This document shows positions 27,201 to 38,420 of a stretch of 64,000 bases of DNA, in pieces. The translations under genes were made by a program, and so were the position numbers. Below the pieces are notes generated by a model that had not been told where the DNA came from, searched no databases, and saw nothing but the letters and a program-made list of their open reading frames with translations. The DNA lies in contig JAYMTL010000076.1 in the NCBI GenBank assembly GCA_036897445.1, positions 1-64,000 on the forward strand, read 5' to 3'. Position 1 is the first letter of the stretch; every line of letters begins with the position of its first letter. The stretch comes from Pelargonium tetragonum (lineage: Eukaryota > Streptophyta > Magnoliopsida > Geraniales > Geraniaceae).

Positions 27201-29439
27201 TTATTCGACAAGTCGCGTACTCTTTTGTTCTAGCCAAGGCGTGTGTTTACCCCCACTTTTGGTTGAGCTCCCTCGGGGGTTTCAAGAAACAAGAAGTCTC
27301 TTTCTTTATAACTCTCAAATTCCTTGTTCGTAGTGTTACAAAAAGACCTTTTGAATAGTTCCAGCATTTCTAAAAAAAGTCTCTTTTTACTAATTATCAG
27401 TCAGAAATTCCACTTGCATTTTTCCGTAGGTCTAGGGTAACCTATATACTATAAACTGGCTAGACGCTGAAACCTGCCTTTCATTTTATGAGAGCGTCCG
27501 TTATGCTATGCTGCATAGACTCCTAATTTTTTAGAATCCTGCGCTCTGGCTTAATTAAAGAAGCATTGCCGATTTTGTTTACTGCCTACTGAAAGAAAGC
27601 CTTGTTCTACATTCTGTAGTTAGTCTATATCCCTATTAAGTTTAACTCTTGGAAAACCAACCCTAGGTGTTAGAAGACTTTATATGCTTATATTATTCTT
27701 TTTTTTGTATTGATTGGATTCCCTTTAAAACGCAACTAAAACTTACGAAATTTTAGGGAATTCCTCTTAATAACTAGAGCCCCTTTTCTACAAAATCTTA
27801 GCCTTCTCAAAGCTTCTCTTTTACTTTTTGACTATATTCAAGTCTTTTTTTTAGTAGTATCTCGAGTTTTTGTCATTTAAAAAGTAAAGGGCTATTTCCT
27901 TATCCTAATTTAAGTATTCTTTAAGAGCAAACTGGGAGGTGCCTAAAGAGTTTTTTATCTTATAAGGATTACTCAAAAAAATACCAAGGATTTGGGGCTA
28001 AGACTCTGATTTCTGGCCCATAGGTCGGACTAAAGCTTTTAATAAAAAATTGGATAAGATGCGGGGTTTTCCTTTATAACCCCTATAGGGGATAATACTG
28101 AATTCTCGGGTTTCGTTTTTATTAGTTCAAGAAAACCTTAGGGTGATCTAAATCTCAAAGGGTCTTTTACTGACCGGTTAGCCCTCGGAAATGTAGAATT
28201 AAAAGAAAAGACAAAGTTGCCTACTAGATTCTAGCATATATTGAGTAAAAACCCTGTTAAAAATCAAAACTAGGTCCCCTCTTTTAAATCTTCTCAAACC
28301 AAAAAGTTGGGATTTTGGTACTTAAAAGGAATTATAACCTTATATGCCAAGGGGCTTAAACGGATATCTGGAGCTTTTTTAGGACGGCGTTGTACCCCCT
28401 TAACTTTGAATAACTAAAAAAAGAATTTTAGTAGTATAAAAGTGCATCAACAAAGGAGGTTGGCCTAAAAGAGCAAAAGCAATATCTTACTCTTTTGTCT
28501 GGAGTCGTAAAATTAGAATAATCTTGTACACCCTTTTTTAAGGACTTAGCAGTAAACTCTAAAAGAAAGAAATGAACAATGCCTAAACTTTAGAATCACT
28601 TAGATAAGGAACTCTTTACTTGTACTCTTAAAATCCAGGGTGAACTTGTTGGAGGCGTCTATTAGCAGATTGCTTTAATCGATTTTACATTCGACAAATA
28701 ATACTGTCGTATTACCTTGGTTCAACTATTTGAATTGCATAAGTTCTTGTACAATAAAAATACAAATCGAGATCCGAGAGACTTTACTCGCTACTGCTAA
28801 AAAGGAGACTCCGGGGATTAGGATAACTAATTGGAGTTAACCCTACGATATATAGAATATACTAAAAAACCCACTAGGAATTTAAGTAAGTGGTCCGTTG
28901 GTTATATTTCCTGCTGTTATGTCTTAACAAGAGCCCCTACTTAGGGCTAACCCTAATCTGGAAATAGAGAATAACAGGAAACCCAAAAGCTAGAAAATAG
29001 ATAAAAATCTTTCCCTCTTGTTAGTTTTAGATGAGCGTTCTAGGGGATTTTTGTTGTAGAAGAGTTTTTCCCTTTAGTACGCAAGCTCCGCTTCAGTCTT
29101 TTAGTAATTAGTAAGATAAGAGTTTAATTTGCCTTAACGAGTACCCATACTTAATCTTCTATAACTGTTAACTACCAAAAGGGCAAAATCTAGATAATGC
29201 AGGTTTGGCTTACGAAAAATTATATAGCCTTTTTTATAAAAAGGGCCCACGCAAGATTCTTTCCCTACCTTTCCCTTTGTATAAGTGATTTAATTTCCTA
29301 ACCCTTTTTGCCCGAGGTTCTATCATCTGATTTAACATTCCTGGATTACTAAAATCCATCTCTTCTACCAAGATTCAAAAGTTATGGAAATAAGTGGGTC
29401 CTATTAATATCTATATACAACTTCTTTCACATTCTTCTA
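24201..29439. other. non-coding stretch; one weak tRNA-like trace
   Basis: At 25478-25540 (minus) a TTTACAA loop word and GCAGGTTCAAATC resemble the anticodon loop and T-arm of a tRNA-Val (UAC), but the T-stem and anticodon stem do not pair, so I do not list it as a tRNA. No open frame longer than 60 codons occurs here. The stretch 27.8-28.5 kb has many purine-run to pyrimidine-run switches. Confidence 0.5.
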
Positions 29440-29760
29440 AGGAGCCCCCGTTCCTTCCGTTCTCTTTACACGAAATTCTATCTTACTTCTCTCTTTTGTA
29501 CTTTAATTTCGATTAGAATCCCTTGACTAAACTTTCGCCTGTTTGCACTCTTTAATCTTCTGTTTTAATAATTGAAACGAGATACTATCTATTTTAACCT
29601 AATTTTAACAAAACTATTTTCACAAGAAATCCTTTTTATCAAAAATTAAGATTTATTTATCTACTTTTATCTTAGTTTTACTAAACTCTCTAAAAATTCG
29701 TACTGTAATTAAACTACTCTCAACTAAGATTCCTCCTTAGTGTATCCTTATTTTCTTTCG
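29440..29760. other. pyrimidine-rich strand-skewed tract
   Basis: On the plus strand about 70% of bases are C or T (42 of 60 in 29461-29520). There is no tandem unit. This is similar in style to the tract at 37.4-37.8 kb and opposite to the purine-rich tracts at 20.9 and 34.4 kb. Confidence 0.6.
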
Positions 29761-30698
29761 TACCCTATTAAACTTTATTTGTTATAACAAGAAGGGTCTC
29801 GTAGTGCTTCATTAGAATCTTTTATTACATTTATTAGCTCTTATTCGTGTTAGAAAGTTTTATGGTCTGTTTATTTCTTTTCTCAACAACTCCCAATACT
29901 GTGATCTAGTAACGGACAAATTTGATTTATATATATAAGTTTAGCCTGCTCTTATGAAATGTCAATACAAGCAAGGGGTACCCGAATTGAGGCTCCGTTT
30001 AATTTCTTGCTCATCGACAATAAAATAAAGAGTGAGTAAACTTTACCTAGAATTAGAAGCGAATACTTGGGGCACTCTTGTCTACTTAGGAATCTCTATA
30101 TAAAAGATGACAAAAAGAATAACACAAAAAGAAAGGGCCGCCCTTGGGTTTTTAGCATCTAGACACCCTACTAGTAGAGGCCCCTGTTAATAGCTCTACC
30201 CAGCTTCACTTGAAAACCCTTCCGGCTTCCGGTAAGAACTTTACTACAAAACTACAAACTGTATAGGAACCCCTTGTCCTTAAAAAGAGCTCAGATCCGA
30301 AAGTTAATAAGATAGGTCTTAACGCTGCGATTGCTAGAGTATAATATTAGGTATTCGGCTAAAAGGCTCCAATTTAGCTTTGTTTAGTACTTCTCCTATT
30401 TGTATTCCTAGATATCGACTGGATCGGGATTCTCCTTATTGTAATCAAGAGAGGTTTTTTATATGAGTAACTAAGAAAAGTACTCTAGAAACCTTGTGGA
30501 ATGCGCAGAAACTTCTACCGTATATGCCCAAGGAATAAAAATGCAAAATAAAGTCGTTTAACTAGCCTGGGCCCCTTGGTGGTTTATAGCGAAACCATAC
30601 TAAAGCTAGGTTTCTTTGTATGAAATTTAGAAGCTCCCGTTTAGAAAAGTGAATTGGTGATAATAAAAGTAAAGAAGCCTACTGGGTTGCTATTTTAC
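29761..30698. other. non-coding stretch, nothing recognised
   Basis: I see no gene, repeat or RNA motif. Confidence 0.5.
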
Positions 30699-30737
30699 AA
30701 AAGGATCCAAATTTGATTTATAATAAAAGGATCCAAA
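30699..30737. repeat. two copies of a 13-bp word, period 26
   Basis: AAAAGGATCCAAA occurs at 30699-30711 and again at 30725-30737, separated by 13 bases. It is a small local duplication with a BamHI-type palindrome in each copy. Confidence 0.75.
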
Positions 30738-31833
30738 AATGAATCATACTACATAACGAAGAGTCTGGCCCTGCCCGAGGTTTAACAGGAAAACTTCTAG
30801 CTATTTTCTTTTCAGATCTCCCGCGGCTACGGGTAAGGCTTCCTATTAAAAATCCCTGGGTTGGGTAACGCTAAAGGTAATGTAATTAATAGAACTTCCT
30901 TGCAAAGAAATTTAGAGACCCGGTAGTGGAGGAGTAGAAGGGGCTACTTCATTTGTTAGGAAAACTTTAAGGTTAATTTGCAGTGTTTTGCTTAGTAATT
31001 ACAAGAGCCTGCAGAATTTTAGGGGTACCCTGTAGCTAACTTAAAATTCGTAAGTCAATTTTTAAAGGATTCTAATTCTAATAGGTACATAATTTAGCAT
31101 AAAGGATTTCCTTATATTGCGGGTCATTACTGGAGGTTTCTAGGCTGTAATATATTTTATGAACAAGGTCAATTTTATTTAGAAAAAATTGCTGGATATT
31201 AAATCCACTCTTTTTTATAAATAGTAATATTGTATACATAGTCTAAGCCTTAATTAATAAAGTAAACACAAAACTACTGTTATATGACCTAGCAATTAAT
31301 AGTTTAGTTATTATTAAGAATTCGTTGTAGGGCTGTTATAGATATAGAAAACATAACTACTAAAAAAGTAATTGCGCCCTTATCAGCTGAAAATCTTGGT
31401 TGTACAAATTGCAAAACTCTTGTAAATATAGATTCTAAAAGTTGTTAGTAACTAGAGTAAAAAAAGAAAAGCAAAAAATTGCCCTGATATAAACCCCGCG
31501 CTATATAACTTCGTATAATCATACGCGAGTAGTCCAACTGGACTTTGAAAAGAATAAGGAGCGCAAAGGAAGATTATATCCGTTTTGTTTGTGCTTGAAT
31601 AGAAAGAGATTTTTTGAGACTTATTTCGTAAGGTATAAATAAGACGGATCTAGCTCTAGTTAAGTTTTTTACTTAATTTCAGAGGGCTTCTCTCACTTGC
31701 TTTTTTCTAGTGCAAAGAGTCAAAAAAGGAGGTTGGCATCTAAGTTTTATATAAATAGATTCTTTATTACGGATAGAAGTCAAGTATTGTTATTAACATT
31801 TTTATAAAAGCACAGACTTAGAGTAGAAGGGGG
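30738..31833. other. non-coding stretch, nothing recognised
   Basis: No supported feature. The sequence just before the tRNA-Glu-like remnant has no promoter I can identify. Confidence 0.5.
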
Positions 31834-31907
31834 CTCCATATAGCTCAGCATACAAGAGTTCGTTTCTTTTCAAGAGCATAAGACTGGGAATTGACTCCAG
31901 TAAGTAC
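31834..31907 (+). pseudogene. degenerate tRNA-Glu(UUC)-like sequence
   Basis: This is the best tRNA-like sequence of the window, and its positions follow the standard tRNA frame. The A-box TAGCTCAG is at 31841-31848. An anticodon loop TTTTCAA at 31867-31873 places UUC at positions 34-36 behind U33. A T-stem CTGGG/TCCAG (31884-31888 and 31896-31900) pairs in all five positions, one of them G-T, around a 7-nt loop at exactly the canonical distance from the anticodon. Against function: the T-loop is not TTCRANY, the anticodon stem pairs 3 of 5, and the acceptor stem (CTCCATA/TAAGTAC) pairs 4 of 7. I read it as a dead tRNA or tRNA-derived repeat. The similarity to organellar trnE is from memory, not a search. 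Confidence 0.4.
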
Positions 31908-33866
31908 TAAAAACTTCTAAGATATTCTATGGATTTGCAGTGTAAGTGGGTTCTATATTTGTAAGAGAAGTCCTTAATTTGACTTGCACTGACTGATAGA
32001 GAAATAACTAAGAGAACGTAACAGGTAAATAGTAAACCTTTAAATACGGATTGTACAGCCCTTTTTGATACATATAATGCACTTTCTTTCGGGGGCTCCT
32101 CCGATGAAAATTTCCCAAAAAGGATAATAACTGCATATCTAGCTTAAATGAATCTCGTCAAGAGAGTTGCCTTCAAAAAGGGGGCCCCTGACTTTGTACT
32201 GTCCTAATAAAAGCATCTTTGACTAACGGGAATCCCTTACTTGAGTTGAAAGGGATTTAGTCAGTTCATAATTAATAAGTAGGACACCTAAAAACCGATA
32301 ACCGGATTCCACTTTGGAATGCACGAGCTACTTTCGCAGGAACTCCCACAATTTCCTATAGTATCTGGATATCCCATACATATTAAGGCCCTTCCGTTTT
32401 ATATTAAAAAAATACTAACACAAAAGCGAAGTGTCTTATCTAGATCTTTAGTTTTGAATTTGGCAGGATAGTAAACTAGAGTCCTGTTTGTTTTTGGAAT
32501 CCCCCTTTCCCAATGTAGAAAAACTTTCTTTAGTGGGTACTCGAGTAATAAGGATAATTCGTGTCACCTTTATATTATGTTGTAAGTTAATTAGCATAGC
32601 TCAAGAGAAAGCAATCGTAGTATGTAAATAGTAAATCAAGAGAGATTCATGAACTTCTTTTTAATCTCTCAGAGTCAGAGGTAGGGCATACTATTCCTAT
32701 ATATATCTCAGCTTCATTTTATGTGAGTTTCTTGGTTAGTACTCTTTTTTTGTTGCTAAAACCCTACTCTATCTTGCAGTGTAAAAAAAGATTGAGAAAA
32801 GATAAACATTTTGGTCAGAGAACGCCTATAATGGTATAAGGATTAAAAGTAGTAAGTATTGCGAGAATAACTTATATTATAAGTGGTAATACCAGCTCTA
32901 AACGTTAGATAAAGTTAAGAAAATGCGCTTCTTCAAGGGGTTTTTTATATAGGTTTTTCAGACAGGGATCCTTTAGGCTTTATAAAGATCCCATTCTTAG
33001 ACAGGGTTAGCTTGCTTTAGGGTTTCGGATTTGCGATTCTTTTATAAATGCTTAGAAATTGGGTTCCGTTTCTAGATTTTGTTATATCAAAAGTCAAAAG
33101 ATTCTTAACGGAGTCGTAAGTAATCAAGTTCACAGAGAAGGGGCCTCTGTTTATTTGGATTTTTTAGGGACGCAACGGAGACCTTTAAGCTATAAGCAGC
33201 TGCTTGACCAAAAGGAAATCTCTTGAAAAGGGATTGTCCGACTACTTTTCCTATTCCTATATTTGTAAGCGTCTATATATTATATTAGCATATGCTTTTT
33301 TTACCCCGCCTTTTCTTTTTTATTTACTTTCTTAAAAAAGAGGGGTATGGAGTTAGCTCCTGAATTATAAAAAAGATATACTACGTTTATGTAGTCTCAG
33401 ATCTAATGAGTAAAAGTCAAAAACCCTATTCTATTAAAAATTCCCTATTACAAGCAAAAAGCAGCAGCTCCCAGTTTTTTGCATTAACTCCTTTCAAAGG
33501 AAATAAGAAGAAAGATAAAGCTATTGGTACAGAAGAGGATACTTTAAAAAGATTAAAAGGGTCCCAAGGAACTCTAGTATAGCACACAAGAGGAGTATAT
33601 AGGCACAGGCAAATAAAATTCAAATCCTGCTAATCTCAATTCACAACTTTTAAAAAGTATTAGAAAACTTTAAAGGATCATAGCACATATGCGTAAGGGG
33701 CCCCTTTTTATATTTTTATAATCTAGTCTTTCGTTTAAATAGAGGAACGTCTTATCCATAGCTATGAAATTAACGAGCTATATCTCTTAAAGAAAAAAGT
33801 AAAAGCAAAGCCCTTTTAGACACGGGCTACCTCCTTTTTTTAAAAAAGAGAAACTGTATAATACTC
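31908..33866. other. non-coding stretch, nothing recognised
   Basis: The minus frame 33426-33623 (65 codons) has no motif. ATAGCTCAAGAG near 32597 resembles an A-box, but no B-box follows at the right distance. Confidence 0.5.
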
Positions 33867-33919
33867 GGTAAAACTTTGAAGCTTCAATCAGTAGCACGTA
33901 GGTTCAAATCTTAATTTAT
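33867..33919 (+). pseudogene. tRNA 3'-half-like remnant
   Basis: GTAGGTTCAAATCTTAA at 33898-33914 has the T-arm consensus (loop TTCAAAT, stem 4 of 5 paired with one G-T). Upstream at 33876-33887 is TTGAAGCTTCAA, which is palindromic and overlaps where an anticodon arm would be. No D-arm is found. It is the first of three T-arm-like motifs spaced by 164 and 157 bp. Confidence 0.25.
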
Positions 33920-33986
33920 CACTTTATCCTTATTAATTACACACTCTTTTGCTATGAATATGAATCCCATTTTGTTCGACAAGGAA

Positions 33987-34164
33987 TTTTCTGGGACCTA
34001 TAACTTAGAATAATTCGCAGCTTTAGCTATTGAGCGCGAACGTTCTCAAACTATATAGAATGTGACTTCGAATCTCGCCTTATTTTTATGGAAATACTCC
34101 TTGGGTTTTAGTAGGTGCCTTAAAGAGTGACTGCTTTATAAAGATTCCCACTTTAATAACCTAG
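33987..34164 (+). repeat. repeat A, long copy 1
   Basis: A 30-nt stretch at 33987-34016 is identical to 45970-45999, then one G/A difference, then CAGCTT is shared again. Weaker colinear similarity continues through AAAGAGTGAC, TTCCC and CTTTAAT to CTAG at about 34164. Differences in the better-aligned part are mostly transitions with small indels. The unit contains an A-box-like start (TATAACTTAG) and a T-arm-like GACTTCGAATCTC at 34064-34076, so it may derive from a tRNA gene or a cluster of them. Ends are not sharply defined. Confidence 0.8.
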
Positions 34165-34245
34165 TGAATTTGGCACATTGATTGGCGGGTACAGTGCTCC
34201 TAAAAATCGTAAAATGTCAGAAGTTCAAGTCTTATGGACGTTTCC
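34165..34245 (+). pseudogene. tRNA-like remnant beside repeat A
   Basis: GGCACATTGATTGGCGGGTACAGTG (34172 onward) has the look of a leucine- or serine-type tRNA D-arm, and AAGTTCAAGTC at 34221-34231 is a B-box word about 45 nt later. The T-stem does not pair well. A 23-bp core at 34213-34235 has a diverged partner at 63743-63765 that differs only by transitions. Assignment to a tRNA is tentative. Confidence 0.25.
34213..34235. repeat. repeat D, copy 1 (transition-only pair)
   Basis: Over 23 bases this matches 63743-63765 with five differences, T/C, A/G, G/A, T/C and T/C, all transitions; one more transition follows on the 5' side. It contains AAGTTCAAGTC unchanged in both copies. Confidence 0.55.
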
Positions 34246-34429
34246 GTGTAATTTTATCTTCCATAATTTCTTAAGTTATTTATATATAAAGCTATAAAGT
34301 AAGGGTTACTCCTTTGTCTTTGTTTCCAGGGTTTACTCGGCTAATAAAAAAAAAGCTAGGAGGAGTTTCTACTTGCTGTTTCCAGTTTTTGAGTCTTAAG
34401 AAAACAAGCAGTACAAATAAGAGGAAAGT
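34246..34429. other. non-coding spacer
   Basis: Nothing recognised. Confidence 0.5.
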
Positions 34430-34930
34430 GATAGCTTTGGAGAATTTTTTAGGTATAACTGCTAATAAAATAGGTAGTACAAAGATTTAGGAAGTTATAC
34501 TTATTAAGAAGGCATAGCTCATAAGAAAAGGTATTAGGATCGGTCTAGGTTTCCCTTGTAGGATGTAATAAGATCACTCTAAAGCTAGAAGTAAGGCTTC
34601 TTGTCTTTCTGAATCAAGTGTAAGTGTAATAAATAAGGTAATGAGTATAAAGAGGATCCTCAAGGAATATAATATACGGATAAAATAGAAAGACTAAAGT
34701 CGGTTAGCTCTAGATAGAGTAAATAACTAAAGCTCTTGTATCTCAAATGAGGGCATACCAAGGAAGCATACCCATAAGAAGAGTATCTATAAGACGGGTA
34801 CTAAGACCTAGAAGAGGGCTCCTATACTAAGGTGTTGATAGGAGGAAGAGTTTTAGAGTAGGGCTACAAGTAGTAAGATACAGAATAGAAGTATAGCTCT
34901 AGATACCAAATATTAGAAAACAAGTAGAAA
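34430..34930 (+). other. purine-rich tract, possibly decayed coding DNA
   Basis: About 63% purine on the plus strand (38 of 60 in 34741-34800). In one frame over about 165 codons nearly all interruptions are TAA or TAG and only one is TGA, the outcome expected if CAA/CAG codons were changed by C-to-T mutation. The reading is rich in lysine, isoleucine and serine. I recognise no family. A random A/G-rich tract would also give many lysines, so a coding origin is only a suggestion. Confidence 0.35.
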
Positions 34931-36493
34931 GCATTTCCTTATCAGCCGGTAAAAGCATTCTTGATACAATTCTGTTTAGTAAAGGATAACAATAGGCTGC
35001 GCAATGAGTGTAAGAATCAAAAATTTAATGGGTTATAGGATCTAATCCTGAAAGTATGGTATGGATTTACGTGAAATAGGGATCCCGCCTTGTATGAAAT
35101 AAGAATGAGACACCCGCAGTGCTAGTTATAGGAAGCCGTTAGTGCTGGATCGGGCCCCTGTTCTAAGAAATTCTATTTTCAAATAAATCCAAGGGAATTT
35201 TTTAAATCCGCTGTTAGGAACTTGGTATCTCTACATAAATTAAAAAGAACTATGAGTTCTCTTTAACATATCATATCGGGATAAATTGACAATAACAAGA
35301 TACAACTAGTGACTCAAATTAACCTTAAAGATATTTCCTATGTAAAAAAAAGCCAAATTAGGAATTCCGGCAATGCCTTAAACAAGGACTTTTCCTAATA
35401 AAAAGCACAACTTCTCCTGAATTAATCTTGTGGAAATTTCCTTTGCTTCTCACATTATATAAAAAATGACTTTTAACAGGAATCGAAAGTCTCGTTCTGC
35501 TATAAATTTCCAAGGGCCCTGTATAAAAAAAAATGGATAGGGCTAATTTGAGTAAACTTAACGGATTTTTAAGAAAGCAAAGCTAAAGAAGGGGTCTTAT
35601 TTAAATTCCCTAAGATTCCTTGATTACATCTACTCCGTTTAGTCAAAACGAGACAAATTAGTCCAAAACACAAGGTTAATTTCACTTTTTATTGTGTGTG
35701 AGTTCACTTCTAGGCAAGCTCTTGTAGGGGTGGATCTGGAATAAATAAAGATCTCTTATTCTCACTCTTCTATCTGGATTACCTTTAGTTAGTGAGATTC
35801 AATATGAAAATGAAATCTCCCTTGTCTTGTCCAGAGATGCAGATACACGAATCCCGACAAGAAAAAAAGTAAGCGTTATAGTCTTACTAGGATATTCTAT
35901 CCGTTTGTTTACAAAATCTTTTACATTTAGGTAATGCTAAAGCCTAAAAAACTCAGGTATCCTGCCGCTCGGGTAATGCCACGCATTCTTTTACTTTAGT
36001 TTATTCCAAAGCTTTGCCCTTGTGACTCTAGACTTTATTCTGCTCTGATAAATTCAAAAGGGGAACAAAAGAACTTCGGTAGCACTTAGCAGGCTTTACT
36101 TTATAAGGCATTAATACGGCAGCTTTTTTTTATTAATTCGTGTTTTGATATCGGTTCCTCTGAACCTGGATACAATATTATAGGTTCTACTTTTATCGGA
36201 TTTTTTAATAAAAAACCTTTTTTAGTATTATTTGCAAGGTTTTTCTTGGCCGGAGATTTGACTTCTTGTCGAACATAATGCACTGAGTAGTAAAATGGCA
36301 TGGAGCCAAGTGGGGGTTACCGAGCTGTTAAAAGGACCTTGTTTTAATAATATCGGAGTGTCTGGTACCAGTTATTATAGTGAGATATGGTTAGAAATTG
36401 GGTAATAAAAAGACTCCTTCATAGAAGCGGGATAGCCGTTTCAGCAGGATTTCTAGGATATGTACAATTTAGAAGAATCCAGGTGACAATGGC
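34931..36493. other. non-coding stretch, nothing recognised
   Basis: A minus frame at 36101-36301 (66 codons) lacks any motif. No repeat detected. Confidence 0.5.
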
Positions 36494-36528
36494 AACCCCA
36501 TATATATATATATATTAGGGTTAGGGGG
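36494..36528. repeat. (TA)7 with interstitial TTAGGG telomere-like repeat
   Basis: (TA)7 at 36501-36514 runs straight into TTAGGGTTAGGGGG at 36515-36528. AACCC at 36494-36498 and GGGTT at 36518-36522 are inverted around the TA run, making an imperfect palindrome. TTAGGG is the telomere unit of most filamentous fungi and animals, but two units are too few to prove a former chromosome end or a repair insertion. Confidence 0.7.
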
Positions 36529-37379
36529 TGGTTAAAAAAGAAATAATAAAAGCACTTTAACAATTGCAGAAGGGTCTCGTTTGCTTGTAAACTTCACCTG
36601 GGGTGCGGTAGCTAGGAGGGTTTCTCTTCGATTCATGTACGATCTTTAAGTATTTTCTTTTCTCTGTAATCTTATAAAAATAGGTGTAATTCCGGATTCA
36701 CATAAACAAGGGATTCCCTTACCCGTAAATACCTCGTATCTATCATATCTATATATATCTACTTGTATCATAAGTTTCCCACCCTATAAATAAAGTCTTC
36801 CTTGATCCTCAGTAAAAGAAAAGCTTGGTTTAGCAAAGGCGAGTTATTTACACCGACTCAGGATATTCCATAATCAAAGCTCCCTTACTTATAACCTTTT
36901 AGTTATGCTAAATTTTCAAGTTGGTACTACCAAAAAGGGAAAAGCCGGATGGCATAGCTTTTATTTTATTGTGTTATAACAATTTATTATAAAGTCAAAC
37001 GAAGAGGACTTAATTTAGTACAGAAATTGTATATGAAAAACTACGGAGGAAACTTCGAAATGGATTAAACATTAGACTTAACCTTGCAGAGCTGCCTGAG
37101 AATAAGCTAGCTCTCTCTAGAGTCAAGAAACCTGATATCTAAAATCTAATAAAGGGTTTTAAAAGAGATAAAACGGAGTATCTAATATATACAAATAAAA
37201 AATCCCTTTGTGTACGGTATTTTCAAGGAGTTTCACACTAGTAAAGTTTTATAACCGGAACCAAGAGGAAGATAAAAGTGCAACCCTACTCGCTTAACCT
37301 TGGGGTATATATGCCCTAATTAAAAGGGAAATGCAGGATACCCTATAACCAACAACGAAAAAAGGTTTTAACTCCATTT
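36529..37379. other. non-coding stretch, nothing recognised
   Basis: A few TATA-rich words (36730-36770), otherwise featureless. Confidence 0.5.
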
Positions 37380-37790
37380 CATTTACTGGAAAATTACTAA
37401 CTTTCCTTATCTTCCTTAATGTTTTTTTTAAAGCCCCTCTCCACGCCTTATAATTCTCAACACCTTAAAAAATCTGAAACCCCAGACTCTCAAATTGGAA
37501 AAGACTCTACCTCGAGCATTCCTTAGGCTCCTCCCTAACCTAATTAAATTCTTACTTGTTAGGGATTTTCCTTAGTTTGTACTGGATTTCTTAGTCTTTG
37601 GAGCTATCTTATTCATAGCCTGTACTTACACCTTTCCTATAACCTGGACTCTCTACCTGTATCCTGGGAGCTTTACCTTAGAGGCCCGTACTTACTCTAT
37701 CTATTCTCTTTGTCGGAAACTACTTACCTCCTCTCATACCCTTATTCATAACTTGTAGCTTATGCGTAATATCCAGACCTCCTAAAATGC
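37380..37790. other. pyrimidine-rich strand-skewed tract
   Basis: About two thirds C+T on the plus strand (40 of 60 in 37621-37680). There is no open frame above 60 codons and no tandem unit. Style resembles the flanks of repeat B and the tract at 29.4-29.8 kb, and it may be decayed repeat DNA. Confidence 0.55.
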
Positions 37791-38396
37791 AAATAAATAT
37801 CAGGGAACTTTAATTGTCTCGTAAACCTAGCATTAGACTTATAATATCCAAAAAGAAAAAGATCCCCTTCTCCTTATAATTATTAAATTTTACAATTTCC
37901 TCGGTTTCTCCTTTTATTTCATTTTTCGCAGAGTACCCTTTATCTTATCCTACCTCGACAGCCTTACTTGTAAAGAACCTCATATTTTGGTTGAATAAGA
38001 ATTTATACTATAGATTTTCTAAGGCCTGAAAGGTTGAGTACTCACTTCAACATTTGAAATATCACGAGCCTCGACAGGTTTCATGTGTGTCTTTTCTAAT
38101 AGTTTAGAAATTAGAACTTCTGTATTCGGTTTCTGTATTCTCTAGCGAGTATATTCCGCCTAAAATCACTCCTAACAAATCCACAAGGATTCCTACTTAG
38201 TCAAGGTAAAGGCTTAACAAAAAGCAAGGTAATGCAATTATAGTTCTTCTTTGTTTTGAAGCAAGTCAACAAGGAAACTTCGATATTTTAAACAAAGGCA
38301 AGCCTAAGAAATGTAGAGTATAGGATATAAAAAAGGAGAGGCTAGGTTCTTGGAAGTTTTATTTATAGATTATAATATATATAATAGAAAGGGGCA
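37791..38396. other. non-coding stretch, nothing recognised
   Basis: No supported feature. Confidence 0.5.
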
Positions 38397-38420
38397 GGCA
38401 ACTTCTTTTAAGAAGTTGCC
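38397..38420. repeat. strong hairpin, 10-bp perfect stem
   Basis: GGCAACTTCT (38397-38406) and AGAAGTTGCC (38411-38420) are perfect inverted repeats around TTTA. GGGG lies just before it and GAGGG just after. There is no T-run, so it is not a standard terminator. It is the most stable simple hairpin I found. Confidence 0.85.

Noticed and set aside
28450-31730. Shared AAAGGAGGTTGGC at about 28455 and 31722, with a Shine-Dalgarno-like core
   Set aside because: A 13-mer pair is expected many times by chance in 64 kb, and no start codon or frame follows.
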